Assembly: GCA_023411795.1 (NCBI GenBank) | Contig: JAEYOK010000010.1 | Location: 62,001 to 126,000, forward strand | From: Bacillota bacterium | Lineage (GTDB): Bacteria > Bacillota > Clostridia > DSM-8532 | DNA length: 64,000 nucleotides | Reading direction: 5' to 3' | Shown here: positions 16,792 to 24,682 of the stretch, piece after piece | Position numbering within the stretch: the first letter of the stretch is position 1 | Layout of the letters: every line of letters starts with the position of its first letter | Notes under the pieces: model-generated | Told to the model about the DNA's origin: nothing | The model's input: the letters and a program-made list of their open reading frames with translations, nothing else | Database searches by the model: none | Program-made: the position numbers and the translations under genes

Positions 16792-17229
16792 TTAAATTTT
16801 TTTATACATAGGAATAAGAAAATCGGATTTTTTATACCCAAGCCTTGAATAAAATCTTTGGTGTTTATCTTCGTATGTTGTTGCCAAATCTATTTTTTGT
16901 GCACCCTGTTCCTTAACTATCGATTCAAGTTTTTCTAGTATTTTACTTCCAAAACCTTTATTTTGATATTCCCTAAATACGAGTATTTCTTCCAAATAAT
17001 AAAGTTTAATATCGTCAAATTGTTTAAACCATCCTACTGAAAACCCTAATAATTCGGATTTTCTATATAATCCAATACCATAAAAATAGGGCGTCAAGAA
17101 TATTTGTTCAAGTCTTTTCTTAGCCAAGTCATATGTCCACTTTCCACCTTCTGAATTATAGTAAATTATGTATTTACTTATCAACATTTCTAAGTCTTCT
17201 ATTGTTAATTCTTTATATTTATAATCCAT
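16792..17229 (-). CDS. GNAT-family N-acetyltransferase
   Basis: A 145-residue single-domain acetyltransferase. Motif A is EEILVFREYQNKGFGSKILEKLESI (about 84-108, with the Q-N-K-G-F-G acetyl-CoA loop), followed by LATTYEDKHQRFYSRLGYKKS, where the tyrosine of RFYSRLGY is in the usual catalytic place. ATG 17229 is chosen because TAGGAGG lies ten bases upstream; the frame extends further 5' but without a start signal. The substrate is unknown. Confidence 0.8.
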   Translation of the reverse strand: MDYKYKELTIEDLEMLISKYIIYYNSEGGKWTYDLAKKRLEQIFLTPYFYGIGLYRKSELLGFSVGWFKQFDDIKLYYLEEILVFREYQNKGFGSKILEKLESIVKEQGAQKIDLATTYEDKHQRFYSRLGYKKSDFLIPMYKKI

Positions 17230-17556
17230 AACAAATCCTCCTAATTCTTCTTGTCCCTCGTAGCCAGATTCAGCCATGGAAGGCTGAACCTTAATCAAAA
17301 AACGAATCTTGCGCATTATATAAATAGTGTATACTGCAATTTTGCTTGCAAAATCCAAGAGGTAATTTGGGTGTACCGTAGCGTAACCGTGAAAGATTTG
17401 TTAGCCCATGTGCGAATAGTCCACAGATGTATAATATAAATTCTACTACAATACATTCCATAATTCTACATAATATGGTATGACAATTCATAAAATATGC
17501 CGATATTAATAATAGAAAAATTATGTATAATTAAATTAGGAAATGTATATCTATCT
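17230..17556. other. Intergenic region upstream of the toxin-antitoxin module
   Basis: No gene is seen. It holds two small palindromes: TTCAGCC / GGCTGAA at 17269-17288 and ATTTTGC / GCAAAAT at 17339-17354. On the minus strand a TATAAT-like word near 17315 could serve the GNAT gene at 17229. The rest is A+T-rich. Confidence 0.3.
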
Positions 17557-17610
17557 TTGTACAATGCATATTAATCAGTAGTTGCAAGTGTTGTACAAGG
17601 GTGGTATAAT
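17557..17610 (+). promoter_or_regulatory. Promoter and paired TTGTACAA operators of the toxin-antitoxin module
   Basis: -35 TTGCAA (17582-17587), a 17-base spacer and -10 TATAAT (17605-17610) form a near-consensus promoter. The 8-bp palindrome TTGTACAA occurs twice, at 17557-17564 upstream of the -35 and at 17591-17598 inside the spacer, with centres 34 bp apart. This layout fits autorepression by an antitoxin or toxin-antitoxin complex. Confidence 0.65.
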
Positions 17611-17667
17611 ATGGATAGACATATTTCACATAATAATATTAGTCCTTTTAGAAAGGGGGTAGCGGTA

Positions 17668-17832
17668 ATGTCTGTTGCAGCTACAGTTAAAATTAAACCA
17701 ATTAAAGCAACTCCTGAAGTTTCAGGGAAATATGCAAAAGAGATTATTTCCGAGGCATTAATGCAACCTTCTCAACGTTGTATTGATAGAAATAAGGCCG
17801 CTTCTGAATTATTAAAAAAATTAAGAGGTTAA
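17668..17832 (+). CDS. Putative antitoxin of a GNAT-type toxin-antitoxin module
   Basis: A 54-residue basic protein (KIKPIKATPEVSGKYAKEI in the N-terminal half, RNKAASELLKKLRG at the end). It lies seven bases before a GNAT gene of the toxin type, and both follow a strong promoter with palindromic operators. ATG 17668 has AAAGGGGG upstream. The in-frame ATG at 17611 directly follows the -10 box and cannot be in the mRNA. It is not a clear ribbon-helix-helix, but size, charge and position suit an antitoxin. The function is inferred from context. Confidence 0.6.
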   Translation: MSVAATVKIKPIKATPEVSGKYAKEIISEALMQPSQRCIDRNKAASELLKKLRG

Positions 17833-17839
17833 TCTTTTA

Positions 17840-18448
17840 ATGAAAGAAACAGAAGACAATCGGAAAGATATTTGTATGATTACTGATTATCTTCAATTCA
17901 TTCCTTTGTCCAGAGGGTATCGAATTGAAGATTTTTCATGTGAAATTGAAGAATATAGTGCCTATTTAAAAGAAAATGCATTAGAATACCATAATGCTCG
18001 TATATCAAAAGCCCACTTACTAGTTAATAAACAAAATGGAGATATTGTAGCTTATATGGTTTTGATTACTGATTCAATTCGTCTTTCCGAAAAAGAAAAA
18101 GAAGACGCAAATATAAGTCATATTCCTTTTGGTGCTTTTCCAGCATTAAAAATAGGTAAATTAGCTGTTCATGAGGCATATAAAAAGCAATATAAAGGCA
18201 TTGGTTCATTAATGATTGAAATTGCAAGAGGTGTGGTTAATGATATTAATGAAGCAGGAGTTGCGTGTAAATACATCACTATAGACGCCGATGTTGAGCA
18301 TAATCCAACTGTGGATCTCTTTTACAAAAAGAATGGCTTTAAAGAAAATGAAACAAGGAAAAAGCAGACTCACACCATTAGTATGAGATTAGATGTTTTT
18401 AACGATTCTATCGAAAAGCAAGAACAACTAACAGGTACAGACAATTAG
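17840..18448 (+). CDS. GNAT acetyltransferase, probable toxin of a type II toxin-antitoxin system
   Basis: A 202-residue protein with the layout of TacT/AtaT-like GNAT toxins, which acetylate charged tRNAs: FSCEIEEYSAYLKENALEYH (about 32-51, equivalent to the family's F-x-C-G-x-x-x-L-x-x-Y-L), IVAYMVLITDSI (about 69-80), FPALKIGKLAVHEAYKKQYKGIGSLMIEIA (acetyl-CoA binding, about 100-129) and a C-terminal LFYKKNGF with the usual catalytic tyrosine. The start is ATG 17840, with AAGAGG upstream at the end of the antitoxin gene; MITDYL at 17876 is an alternative. A terminator follows at the stop. The toxin role is inferred from family and pairing. Confidence 0.65.
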   Translation: MKETEDNRKDICMITDYLQFIPLSRGYRIEDFSCEIEEYSAYLKENALEYHNARISKAHLLVNKQNGDIVAYMVLITDSIRLSEKEKEDANISHIPFGAFPALKIGKLAVHEAYKKQYKGIGSLMIEIARGVVNDINEAGVACKYITIDADVEHNPTVDLFYKKNGFKENETRKKQTHTISMRLDVFNDSIEKQEQLTGTDN

Positions 18449-18473
18449 ACCACTCTCCCAAGATGGTCTTTTT
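18448..18473 (+). terminator. Terminator of the toxin-antitoxin module
   Basis: AGACCA / TGGTCT arms with an 11-base loop are followed directly by TTTTT, starting at the stop codon of the GNAT gene. Confidence 0.7.
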
Positions 18474-18555
18474 CATACCCAAAAGGATAACTGGTGCATA
18501 GCATTTTGGCTAACTACTGTATTTGCGTATTTCTTTTTTTCCTTTTAGCATACAA

Positions 18556-18906
18556 TTATCTTATATTACCTTTTATCCGTTTACCACCAAAAGCATGAAT
18601 GGTTCTTGTTCCAGCAATACATTTGCCTCCCTGCTCTGTACCTTTTGGGATAAAAAACTCGTCTCCAGGGTTTAAAACATATTCTTGGCCATTCATGTAA
18701 ACTGTATATTGCCCGCTAAGGCAAACCATGTATTCATCAAAACTATGAGTATGTATTTTGGATTCCCTATCAGAATGACATGTCCAAAAAGCCATTTGAC
18801 TTCCATCTACAGCCTCATAAAAGTACCCTTCAATATCTTCAGTATTTTGGTCCGTATGGCTGATACGCTTACTTGTTTTCTTCATGAAATCCGGAAAGTC
18901 CTTCAT
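18556..18906 (-). CDS. Cupin-domain protein
   Basis: A small beta-barrel protein of about 116 residues. The two cupin motifs are IHTHSFDEYMVCLSGQYTVYMNG (metal-binding His-x-His and Glu) and PGDEFFIPKGTEQGGKCIAGTRTIHAFGG. It probably binds a metal and a small ligand; the substrate is unknown. ATG 18906 has AAGGA 11 bases upstream and starts MKDFPDFMKK; an in-frame ATG at 18951 (MSRSSF) has no clear ribosome binding site. It is convergent with the toxin gene. Confidence 0.7.
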   Translation of the reverse strand: MKDFPDFMKKTSKRISHTDQNTEDIEGYFYEAVDGSQMAFWTCHSDRESKIHTHSFDEYMVCLSGQYTVYMNGQEYVLNPGDEFFIPKGTEQGGKCIAGTRTIHAFGGKRIKGNIR

Positions 18907-19162
18907 ATGATTTATCGTCCTTAACCTATATACAAAACTAGATCGGGACATAAGCGGTATGGTCTTTTCTTAACTGTGTAGTTCCTCAAATGGGGCATAT
19001 ACAGCACCATTTTCGCAATTATACCACCTAATGAAGCATTTAGCCGACATCCATGATAGAGTAATAAATCAACATTGAGGAACTGTCCAAGCTCCATTGT
19101 AAAAATTGGTACTCAATTCATTAATCTCATTATTTACAAGAATCATGTTCGGTAACCTCGTT

Positions 19163-19929
19163 TTATCCTGCTTTCAGTTGATCAGGCATCTCTGTTTTTT
19201 CTATGTTATCCTTTTGATATTTTTTTAGAATAAATATAAGCAGTATTAGTGCGAGTGAAAGGGTTATTGCATCCGAAATGGGTTGCGCCCAAAGTAAACC
19301 TTTGAATAAGAAGCGGCTGTTGAGCAGAAGCAAAAGAGGGATGTAGAACATTCCCTGACGAGCAATTGACAACAGCAGCGACGCTTTTGCCTTTCCGAAT
19401 GCCTGAATGGTAGTCGAAGCAAGCATCTGTGGGCCAAGGAACAATAATGACCACATATAGATTGTCAAAACAGTAGCTCCTTCAGCTATGACTTCAGGTA
19501 GTGGTGTAAATATGCTAATCAAGCTAGATGCAAATATGCTTCTGTCGCGCCTAGCAGAGTGATAAAGGGCTTCAAAAATATGAGCCCAACCGCCATCACT
19601 AGGATTCCAAGCCCTGTGGTAATGGTAATTCCCGTTGACAGCGTTTTGTTTGCCGATTGGTTATCCTTTTTGCCGAGACTGCGGGAGATATAAGAAGCGG
19701 CACCTGTGCTGACGATTGAAGCAATTGCCATCATCAGCGTAAGAATCGGGGTTGTTATATTCACTGCCGCAAGCTGATTTGGGTCGTTGAGCTTGCCAAT
19801 AAAGAATGTGTCGACAAGATTATACAACACCTGTACCATCATCCCGAGCACAACCGGTATCGACATTTTCAGTATTGCTTTTGTGACTGGTGTTTTGCTC
19901 ATTAATTCTGTATGTTTGTTTTGTGTCAT
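19163..19929 (-). pseudogene. MATE-family multidrug exporter, broken by an internal deletion and frameshift
   Basis: Two overlapping frames together make the two ends of one MATE transporter. 19519-19929 gives the N-terminal 136 residues (ILKMSIPVVLGMMVQVLYNLVDTFFIGKL, AAVNITTPI, STGAASYISRSLG) and stops after LLGATEAYLHLA. 19163-19522 in another frame gives the C-terminal 119 residues (LFLGPQMLASTTIQAFGKAKASLLLSIARQGMFYIPLL). A full MATE protein has about 450 residues, so roughly 190 from the middle are gone. The MarR gene upstream is intact, so loss of the pump is probably recent. Confidence 0.8.
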
Positions 19930-19961
19930 CAATATTTTTCCTCATTTCTATCTGTTATTAA

Positions 19962-20390
19962 TTAAAAGTGACGGCATGCACTAATCTCTTTTGCTTTTTC
20001 CAGTAACCGTGTGCAGTAGTCATGAAACTGTTCTCTTTCTTCAACCGATAGGCAGGATTCTACCTTTTCGAGCCATTCATCATATATACCCACAACATCT
20101 GTAATAATTTCCTTGCCCGCTTCAGTAATATTCAGAATGTTTTTGCGTCTGTTTTCAGGGTTTTGAATACGATTGATAAGTCCACGTTCTTCAAGGGTCA
20201 AAAGAGCTTTCGCTACTGTGGTCTTGTCTAGCATAAGGGAATCTGCAATCATATCCTGATATGCATCACTGTGGAAATATAAGAATGTGCAGATTTTGTG
20301 CTCGGTATCGGATACTCCCACTTTACGTATTTTAGAGTGACCAAACCCCTTAGCATAGTTTAAAAGCAAATTTATTGTATTAAAATTCAT
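19962..20390 (-). CDS. MarR-family transcriptional regulator
   Basis: A 142-residue winged-helix dimer-type regulator. The helix-turn-helix and wing are at YQDMIADSLMLDKTTVAKALLTLEERGLINRIQNPENRRKNILNITEAGKEI (about 43-95), with the wing residues N-R-R-K. It is divergent from nothing but directly upstream of the MATE pseudogene on the same strand, the common regulator-plus-efflux pair. Its own promoter overlaps a repeated TTCAACT motif, which suggests autorepression. GGAGGCGG precedes the ATG. Confidence 0.9.
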   Translation of the reverse strand: MNFNTINLLLNYAKGFGHSKIRKVGVSDTEHKICTFLYFHSDAYQDMIADSLMLDKTTVAKALLTLEERGLINRIQNPENRRKNILNITEAGKEIITDVVGIYDEWLEKVESCLSVEEREQFHDYCTRLLEKAKEISACRHF

Positions 20391-20401
20391 ATTCCGCCTC
20401 C

Positions 20402-20469
20402 AATAGTTGAAGTATTAACAGTTGAACTTTCTACTATTTAAGTTTAAGTAATTCTTTTACTTTTGTCAA
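20402..20469 (-). promoter_or_regulatory. marR promoter with TTCAACT direct-repeat operator
   Basis: On the minus strand TTGACA (20469-20464), a 17-base spacer and TAAACT (20446-20441) form a strong promoter. Downstream, over the expected transcription start, GTTCAACT and CTTCAACT occur 16 bases apart (about 20402-20427), a likely MarR binding site. Confidence 0.6.
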
Positions 20470-20688
20470 GAAGATTATGAGATGAAGTAAAGGTGCTTAT
20501 ACAAAAGATGGGATTTTCCTAAAGATACTTACAAAATGCTACGATAATAAGAGAGGAAGAAGTTCAACTAAGTGACAAGGGGACGGGGTTGTTGTCACAT
20601 AAGAATACCCGATTTAAAAAGAACGCCACTGGTATCTGGAGATAGTGAGTAGAATTCCAGTTCTGCGGCCTGGTTTTATGAGGTTTAA
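20470..20688. other. Intergenic region before the 505-residue protein
   Basis: No gene is seen. It contains the second REP-like unit at 20572-20598 and a GAGG ribosome binding site (20679-20682) for the gene at 20689. GTTCAACTAAG at 20562-20572 repeats the marR operator word once. Confidence 0.35.
20572..20598. repeat. 27-bp REP-like palindromic unit, copy 2
   Basis: Ends GTGACAA / TTGTCAC with GGGGACGG in the centre. It has the same length and core as the unit at 1146-1172, in the opposite orientation, with compensated terminal bases. Confidence 0.6.
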
Positions 20689-22206
20689 ATGAAAACATAT
20701 CGTAAATTCAAAAATCTAAAAATTGATTGTACTTATCTCGGATTTGAGCAGAGCGATTGCAAGACCACATATTTCTGTACTCCGAAAGGTGCAAATATAA
20801 TCGGTTGGGCAGGAAGTGCCGGTATTCATTATTGCTTTATCCGCGGGTTTGGTGAAATGGTGTTTGCCGTAAGCCCTGAAAATCTTCCTGGTGATTATGT
20901 ACATCCTATTGCGAAAAATTTTAAAGATATGCTTCGTTTGCTCATTTCGTGCGGTGATATGGCTGCCGTCGAACAGGCTCACGCTTGTGACATTGATATT
21001 TTCAACTCTTTCCTTGAAGAAAACAAGCCAAGCGAAACACAGTCGGCAATATTGGAAGAGCTGAAAAGTAAACTGTCGCTTTCTCCAATGGAAAATCCCT
21101 TTGAATATATAAAAGAGCTGCAATCGCAATTTGATTACAGCCAAATCAAATATACTCCCGAGTATTATGATACAGACATGAACCCTAATGCACCCGAAGA
21201 AGAAACTGAATGGAAGGTTTTTTATGACGGCAAATATTGGGACAAAAAAGGACGTGCAGGCAAAGAAATTGAACTCAACAGTAAACTTAATTGGGGCTAT
21301 GAACTCTGGCATATTCCTGCAATTTATTCTTGCAGTAAAGGCTTTGTTATTGATTATTGTGTTGAAATTGCTCCCGAAAAACTCAAGGCATTCATAGACA
21401 AATGGGAACCTGCACGATTAAATGAAAATAAACTTACTTCTGAACAGAGAAGACAACTAGAAAGCGAAAATCCTCTGGAAGTTGATTTCCGTGCTTTCTT
21501 TTATCTGAACGGTAAAGAAATACATCCAAAGAGCGGCACAAGCATATCCTGGATTCCCGAAAGTTGCTTGCCTAGCGATGTGGAGAATAATTCAGCTTCA
21601 AAAAAGATTATTAAACATTACGGCTTGGACGAATCAAAAGCTTGGTCATTTCACAGATGGTCTTGTCCGTGGGCAACAACACGAAAACCAACAATCAAAA
21701 CACTTAAATTAATGTTGGAGAGACCCCCTGTTTCAATCATTGGCGAACATTTCGAAAACCCGAATGCCGGAGATGTTATAACCTTTATTCATCCCGTTTT
21801 CGGTACTGAACATAAACTTACCGTGCTTGAATATGAGAAGCAAGAGTTCGATTCAAAAGCATTTGCACATCAAGAATACCAGTTCCCGACTTACCACACG
21901 GTAATGACTTACATTTTAGAACCTGATATATCTGGCGAAAATTTTTCTGTGCGTGACTGTCTTGATAATGACAATCCGAAACGCATGCCTAAAAAGCCAT
22001 TTGAACCTCAAGCAACCTATGATGCCTGCAGTATCGGTATTATCGGCATTGCTGACGGTCCGACCGCGTTAGTTTTTTCAAAAGGAGAAAAATCAAAACC
22101 ACATGCTGCTATGTCGGCTCTACATTTTGAACCTACAGATGATGTTGAGTGGAAAATGGTATTCAGAGAAAAAATGATGGAAGATGTTGAAGTGACTTTA
22201 TTGTGA
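20689..22206 (+). CDS. Uncharacterised 505-residue protein with an IGIIG-ADGPT motif near the C-terminus
   Basis: I do not recognise a functional family. The protein is soluble, acidic and rich in aromatics, with no signal peptide or membrane segment. The N-terminal 120 residues (CTPKGANIIGWAGSAGIHYCFIRGFGEMVFAVSPEN) look like a small conserved domain. Near the C-terminus CSIGIIGIADGPTALVF (about 447-463) closely resembles the IGIIGGADGPT signature of the beta subunit of sodium-pumping decarboxylases, yet nothing else of that multi-pass protein is present. The motif is therefore a shared short element, not evidence of a decarboxylase. The next gene, 94 bases downstream, is on the same strand. 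Confidence 0.6.
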   Translation: MKTYRKFKNLKIDCTYLGFEQSDCKTTYFCTPKGANIIGWAGSAGIHYCFIRGFGEMVFAVSPENLPGDYVHPIAKNFKDMLRLLISCGDMAAVEQAHACDIDIFNSFLEENKPSETQSAILEELKSKLSLSPMENPFEYIKELQSQFDYSQIKYTPEYYDTDMNPNAPEEETEWKVFYDGKYWDKKGRAGKEIELNSKLNWGYELWHIPAIYSCSKGFVIDYCVEIAPEKLKAFIDKWEPARLNENKLTSEQRRQLESENPLEVDFRAFFYLNGKEIHPKSGTSISWIPESCLPSDVENNSASKKIIKHYGLDESKAWSFHRWSCPWATTRKPTIKTLKLMLERPPVSIIGEHFENPNAGDVITFIHPVFGTEHKLTVLEYEKQEFDSKAFAHQEYQFPTYHTVMTYILEPDISGENFSVRDCLDNDNPKRMPKKPFEPQATYDACSIGIIGIADGPTALVFSKGEKSKPHAAMSALHFEPTDDVEWKMVFREKMMEDVEVTLL

Positions 22207-22300
22207 AAGTGAATTAAAGTAAGCAGTATAACTTTTAGTGATTGGCAGGAAGTACTATAAAATATGAATTGTAAAACTATTTGAATATGGAGCGAAGCAT

Positions 22301-22996
22301 ATGATTAAAAATTATAACGATTTTTTAAATTCTCTGTTTGATGCAGGTTTTTCTATGAGCGGAGGAAACAGCGAGGGGATTTTTTCCGTGATTCCATGGA
22401 GCTGGAATGAAGCTCCACCTTATGACACACCTGTACGCTGGCATACCGGCAATCAGGATACCGACCCTTGGGAGTGGCGTATCCGTGTTTTGGACGAACG
22501 TGACGATATTGCTTATGCAAAGCTGTTTTTCAATAAGAGTGGATATATCACTAAAGAATGGTACCCATATTTTTTAGCAGTAAGGCGCGGCAGCAAGAAT
22601 TTTAGGGAAGAATATGCAGATGGTAAGATGAGCCACTTTGCAAAGCGTATTTATGACGTTATCATCGAAAATGAGACCTTGCCTCTTCATGCAATCAAAC
22701 AAATCGGTGGATTTTCGAAAGAGGATACTTCCAAGTTTGACAGGGCTTTGGTTGAACTTCAAATGAAAATGTACCTGACTATGTGCGGAAGGAAGCAAAA
22801 GCTCTCAAAAAAAGGAGAGGAATACGGTTGGTCGTCCACAGTATTCTGCACGATTGAAAGGTACTTCGGTAAAGATATAGTTGAAAAAGCGAGTAAAATC
22901 AATGAACGGAAAGCCACAGAAAGAATAACAGAAAAGGTTTATAGCTTAAACCCTACAGCAGATCCAAAAAAGATTATAAAATTTATTAAGGGATAG
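22301..22996 (+). CDS. Uncharacterised protein, AlkZ-related type
   Basis: A 231-residue protein that begins MIKNYNDFLNSLFDAGFSMSG and contains W-E-W-R-x-R-V-L-D-E-R-D-D-I-A-Y-A-K-x-F-F (about 67-90), a segment I recall as conserved in a clostridial family labelled AlkZ-related. The middle (about 115-165: LPLHAIKQIGGFSKEDTSKFDRALVELQMKMYLTMCGRKQKLSKKGEEYG) looks like a winged helix. The QxD glycosylase motif of true AlkZ is not seen, so I do not assign DNA glycosylase activity. It could be a DNA-binding protein. It may be cotranscribed with the preceding gene. Confidence 0.55.
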   Translation: MIKNYNDFLNSLFDAGFSMSGGNSEGIFSVIPWSWNEAPPYDTPVRWHTGNQDTDPWEWRIRVLDERDDIAYAKLFFNKSGYITKEWYPYFLAVRRGSKNFREEYADGKMSHFAKRIYDVIIENETLPLHAIKQIGGFSKEDTSKFDRALVELQMKMYLTMCGRKQKLSKKGEEYGWSSTVFCTIERYFGKDIVEKASKINERKATERITEKVYSLNPTADPKKIIKFIKG

Positions 22997-23186
22997 GGTG
23001 AAATGTCCATACTAGGCATTGGAGAGTTTACTGTACTTCCGGAGACAGATTTTTAATGGCATTTCTAAAGTTCTCAGAATACTTAATCTTCATCATTAAG
23101 ACCTATACTCAATGCTTGACTGTCTTTTGTTCATCTTTTGTTAATATATTTATAATCTAAAATTAATATTATAATAAGATGGACAA
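22997..23186. other. Intergenic region before the glycosylation operon leader
   Basis: Nothing gene-like is seen. The DNA becomes very A+T-rich towards 23160, and no terminator hairpin follows the gene ending at 22996. Confidence 0.3.
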
Positions 23187-23366
23187 TGGTATAATATAAA
23201 TGAAGTTATTTATTCCTCCTTTTATATATGTAGAACTTTGATATTATTTGAGATAAGCACCAACAAAGGATCGCAATTATTTTATAAATAAATCCTACTA
23301 CGGTGCTTTTTTTTTGCCTTTTTTTGATTTACAATAATAACATGTCCATCGGTGCTTTTTGGCACC
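23187..23366 (+). promoter_or_regulatory. Leader of the glycosylation operon with competing GCACC/GGTGC hairpins
   Basis: An extended -10 (TG-G-TATAAT, 23187-23195) would start RNA near 23202. The leader contains AAGCACC (23255-23261) and GGTGCTT (23302-23308) followed by nine T, a terminator-like arrangement with a 40-base loop, and then GGTGC-TTTTTG-GCACC (23351-23366) just before the GGAGG of the first gene. Each GCACC can pair with either GGTGC, so terminator and antiterminator forms are possible. Confidence 0.45.
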
Positions 23367-23389
23367 TTTAATCATGTTCGGAGGAAAAT

Positions 23390-24682
23390 ATGTCCAAGAC
23401 AAGCTTAAACGAAAATTTTAATGAGCGTGGAGATTGTTATGATAAGTGGTTTTTACCTTTATTATTACTTACAGTGTCATTTCGTTTAGTCATTACATGT
23501 ATAAAGCCCTATGGAATAGATATGGGAGGCTATGTAGCCTGGAGCGATTATTTGGCAGATTATGGCCCAGATCAATTCTACGCGAGCTTTCATGTTGTTT
23601 ATGCTCCGTTTTTTCAATATTTTCTCTGGATTACCGGAGAGTTATGCAAAGCCTTCTCTCTTTCCATTGGAGCGCAAGTTTATTTAATTAAGCTTTGGTC
23701 AGTTCTTTTTGAGTTCATAGGTGCTTTTTTGATTATGTTACTTGCAAAAAAGTTCAATAAAGTCAATGTCGGAATGATTGTAGCCTTGAGTTATGTAATA
23801 AATCCTGGAGTTTTTATTAATTCATCCATTTGGGGACAGTTTGACTCTATAACCGCAACAATGTTAATTGGAGTACTGGTACTATTTGAATACAGAAAAC
23901 ACAACCTTGCCGCCCTTCTCTTTCTGATTTCTGTATTAACCAAGCCCCAAAGCGGTCTTTTATTGCCGGTTGTTTTATATCTCTATTTCAAAGAGTTCAA
24001 GTTTAATTTTAAATATATTATCAAGCTTTTATCGGGTTTGGTGTCGGGAATTCTTATCTATTTACTGATTGTTCTACCTTTTTATTTTCCTACTCAAATG
24101 TCAAATAAGCTTCCTGCATTTATAGATTATTTTTATTGGCTTATCAAACTTTACACTACAAGTATTAAGGACTACCCCTTTGCTACTGCGAATGCTTTTA
24201 ATTTCTGGTTCTTACTGGGAGGACAAATACAGAATGACACTTTGAGTTTTCTTGGCATGAGCTATTTAGCCTGGGGTAATATTCTTCTGTTGTTGGGACT
24301 AGCTTATGCTTTTATCTGTTTGATAAAAGGAAAAGCAACTTTTTATGCAATTACTTATTCTTCATATCTTGTTCTTTTCAGCGCTTTTTTCTTTATGACC
24401 AAGATGCACGAAAGATACTTACTTCCTGCTATAATCTTTATTACTTTAGCTTCTATTTTTGAAAAGCGCCTATACTTGCCATTATGTCTGATTAGTTTTT
24501 CGGTATTTATTAATCAACAGTATTTATATATAATCTCATTTAGGGAAGTATATTGGCTTGAACGCTGGGATGGACTGGGCTTGTTGTATTCATTCATAAC
24601 GCTTATAACTTATGCTCTTTCATTATATCAGGGCTATAAATCTTTTATAAAGCCGGATCCTTCAAGGAGAGTAGAAATATGA
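23390..24682 (+). CDS. GT-C type membrane glycosyltransferase, mannosyltransferase-like
   Basis: A 430-residue protein with about ten hydrophobic segments. The first outer loop has IKPYGIDMGGYVAWSDYLADYGPDQFY (about 33-60) with acidic residues of the kind that act in GT-C enzymes, and NSSIWGQFDSI (about 144-154) is typical of polyprenyl-phosphate-dependent mannosyltransferases. It would transfer a sugar from a lipid carrier outside the membrane. It opens a five-gene plus-strand run; its stop overlaps the PMT start by four bases. GGAGG precedes the ATG. Exact donor and acceptor are unknown. Confidence 0.7.
   Translation: MSKTSLNENFNERGDCYDKWFLPLLLLTVSFRLVITCIKPYGIDMGGYVAWSDYLADYGPDQFYASFHVVYAPFFQYFLWITGELCKAFSLSIGAQVYLIKLWSVLFEFIGAFLIMLLAKKFNKVNVGMIVALSYVINPGVFINSSIWGQFDSITATMLIGVLVLFEYRKHNLAALLFLISVLTKPQSGLLLPVVLYLYFKEFKFNFKYIIKLLSGLVSGILIYLLIVLPFYFPTQMSNKLPAFIDYFYWLIKLYTTSIKDYPFATANAFNFWFLLGGQIQNDTLSFLGMSYLAWGNILLLLGLAYAFICLIKGKATFYAITYSSYLVLFSAFFFMTKMHERYLLPAIIFITLASIFEKRLYLPLCLISFSVFINQQYLYIISFREVYWLERWDGLGLLYSFITLITYALSLYQGYKSFIKPDPSRRVEI

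Noticed and set aside
16640..17440. Integron-like gene cassettes around the GNAT genes
   Set aside because: The GC-rich palindrome at 16718 lacks the core sites of attC, and no repeated site flanks each gene.
17611..17667. Upstream ATG at 17611 as the antitoxin start
   Set aside because: It directly follows the -10 hexamer of the promoter, so it would not be within the mRNA. ATG 17668 has a good ribosome binding site.
18907..19162. Additional small gene between the cupin gene and the MATE remnant
   Set aside because: Short minus-strand frames exist (about 23-57 codons), but none has a convincing ribosome binding site or recognisable product.
20689..22206. Sodium-translocating decarboxylase beta subunit
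   Set aside because: Only the short IGIIG-ADGPT motif matches. There are no membrane helices and no other family residues.
22301..22996. A second AlkZ DNA glycosylase
   Set aside because: The Q-x-Q/Q-x-D catalytic motif near the N-terminus is absent and the length is half that of AlkZ.
14249..22996. Genomic island or prophage
   Set aside because: The gene content is accessory, but no integrase, transposase, att repeats or phage genes were seen, so the boundary cannot be defined.
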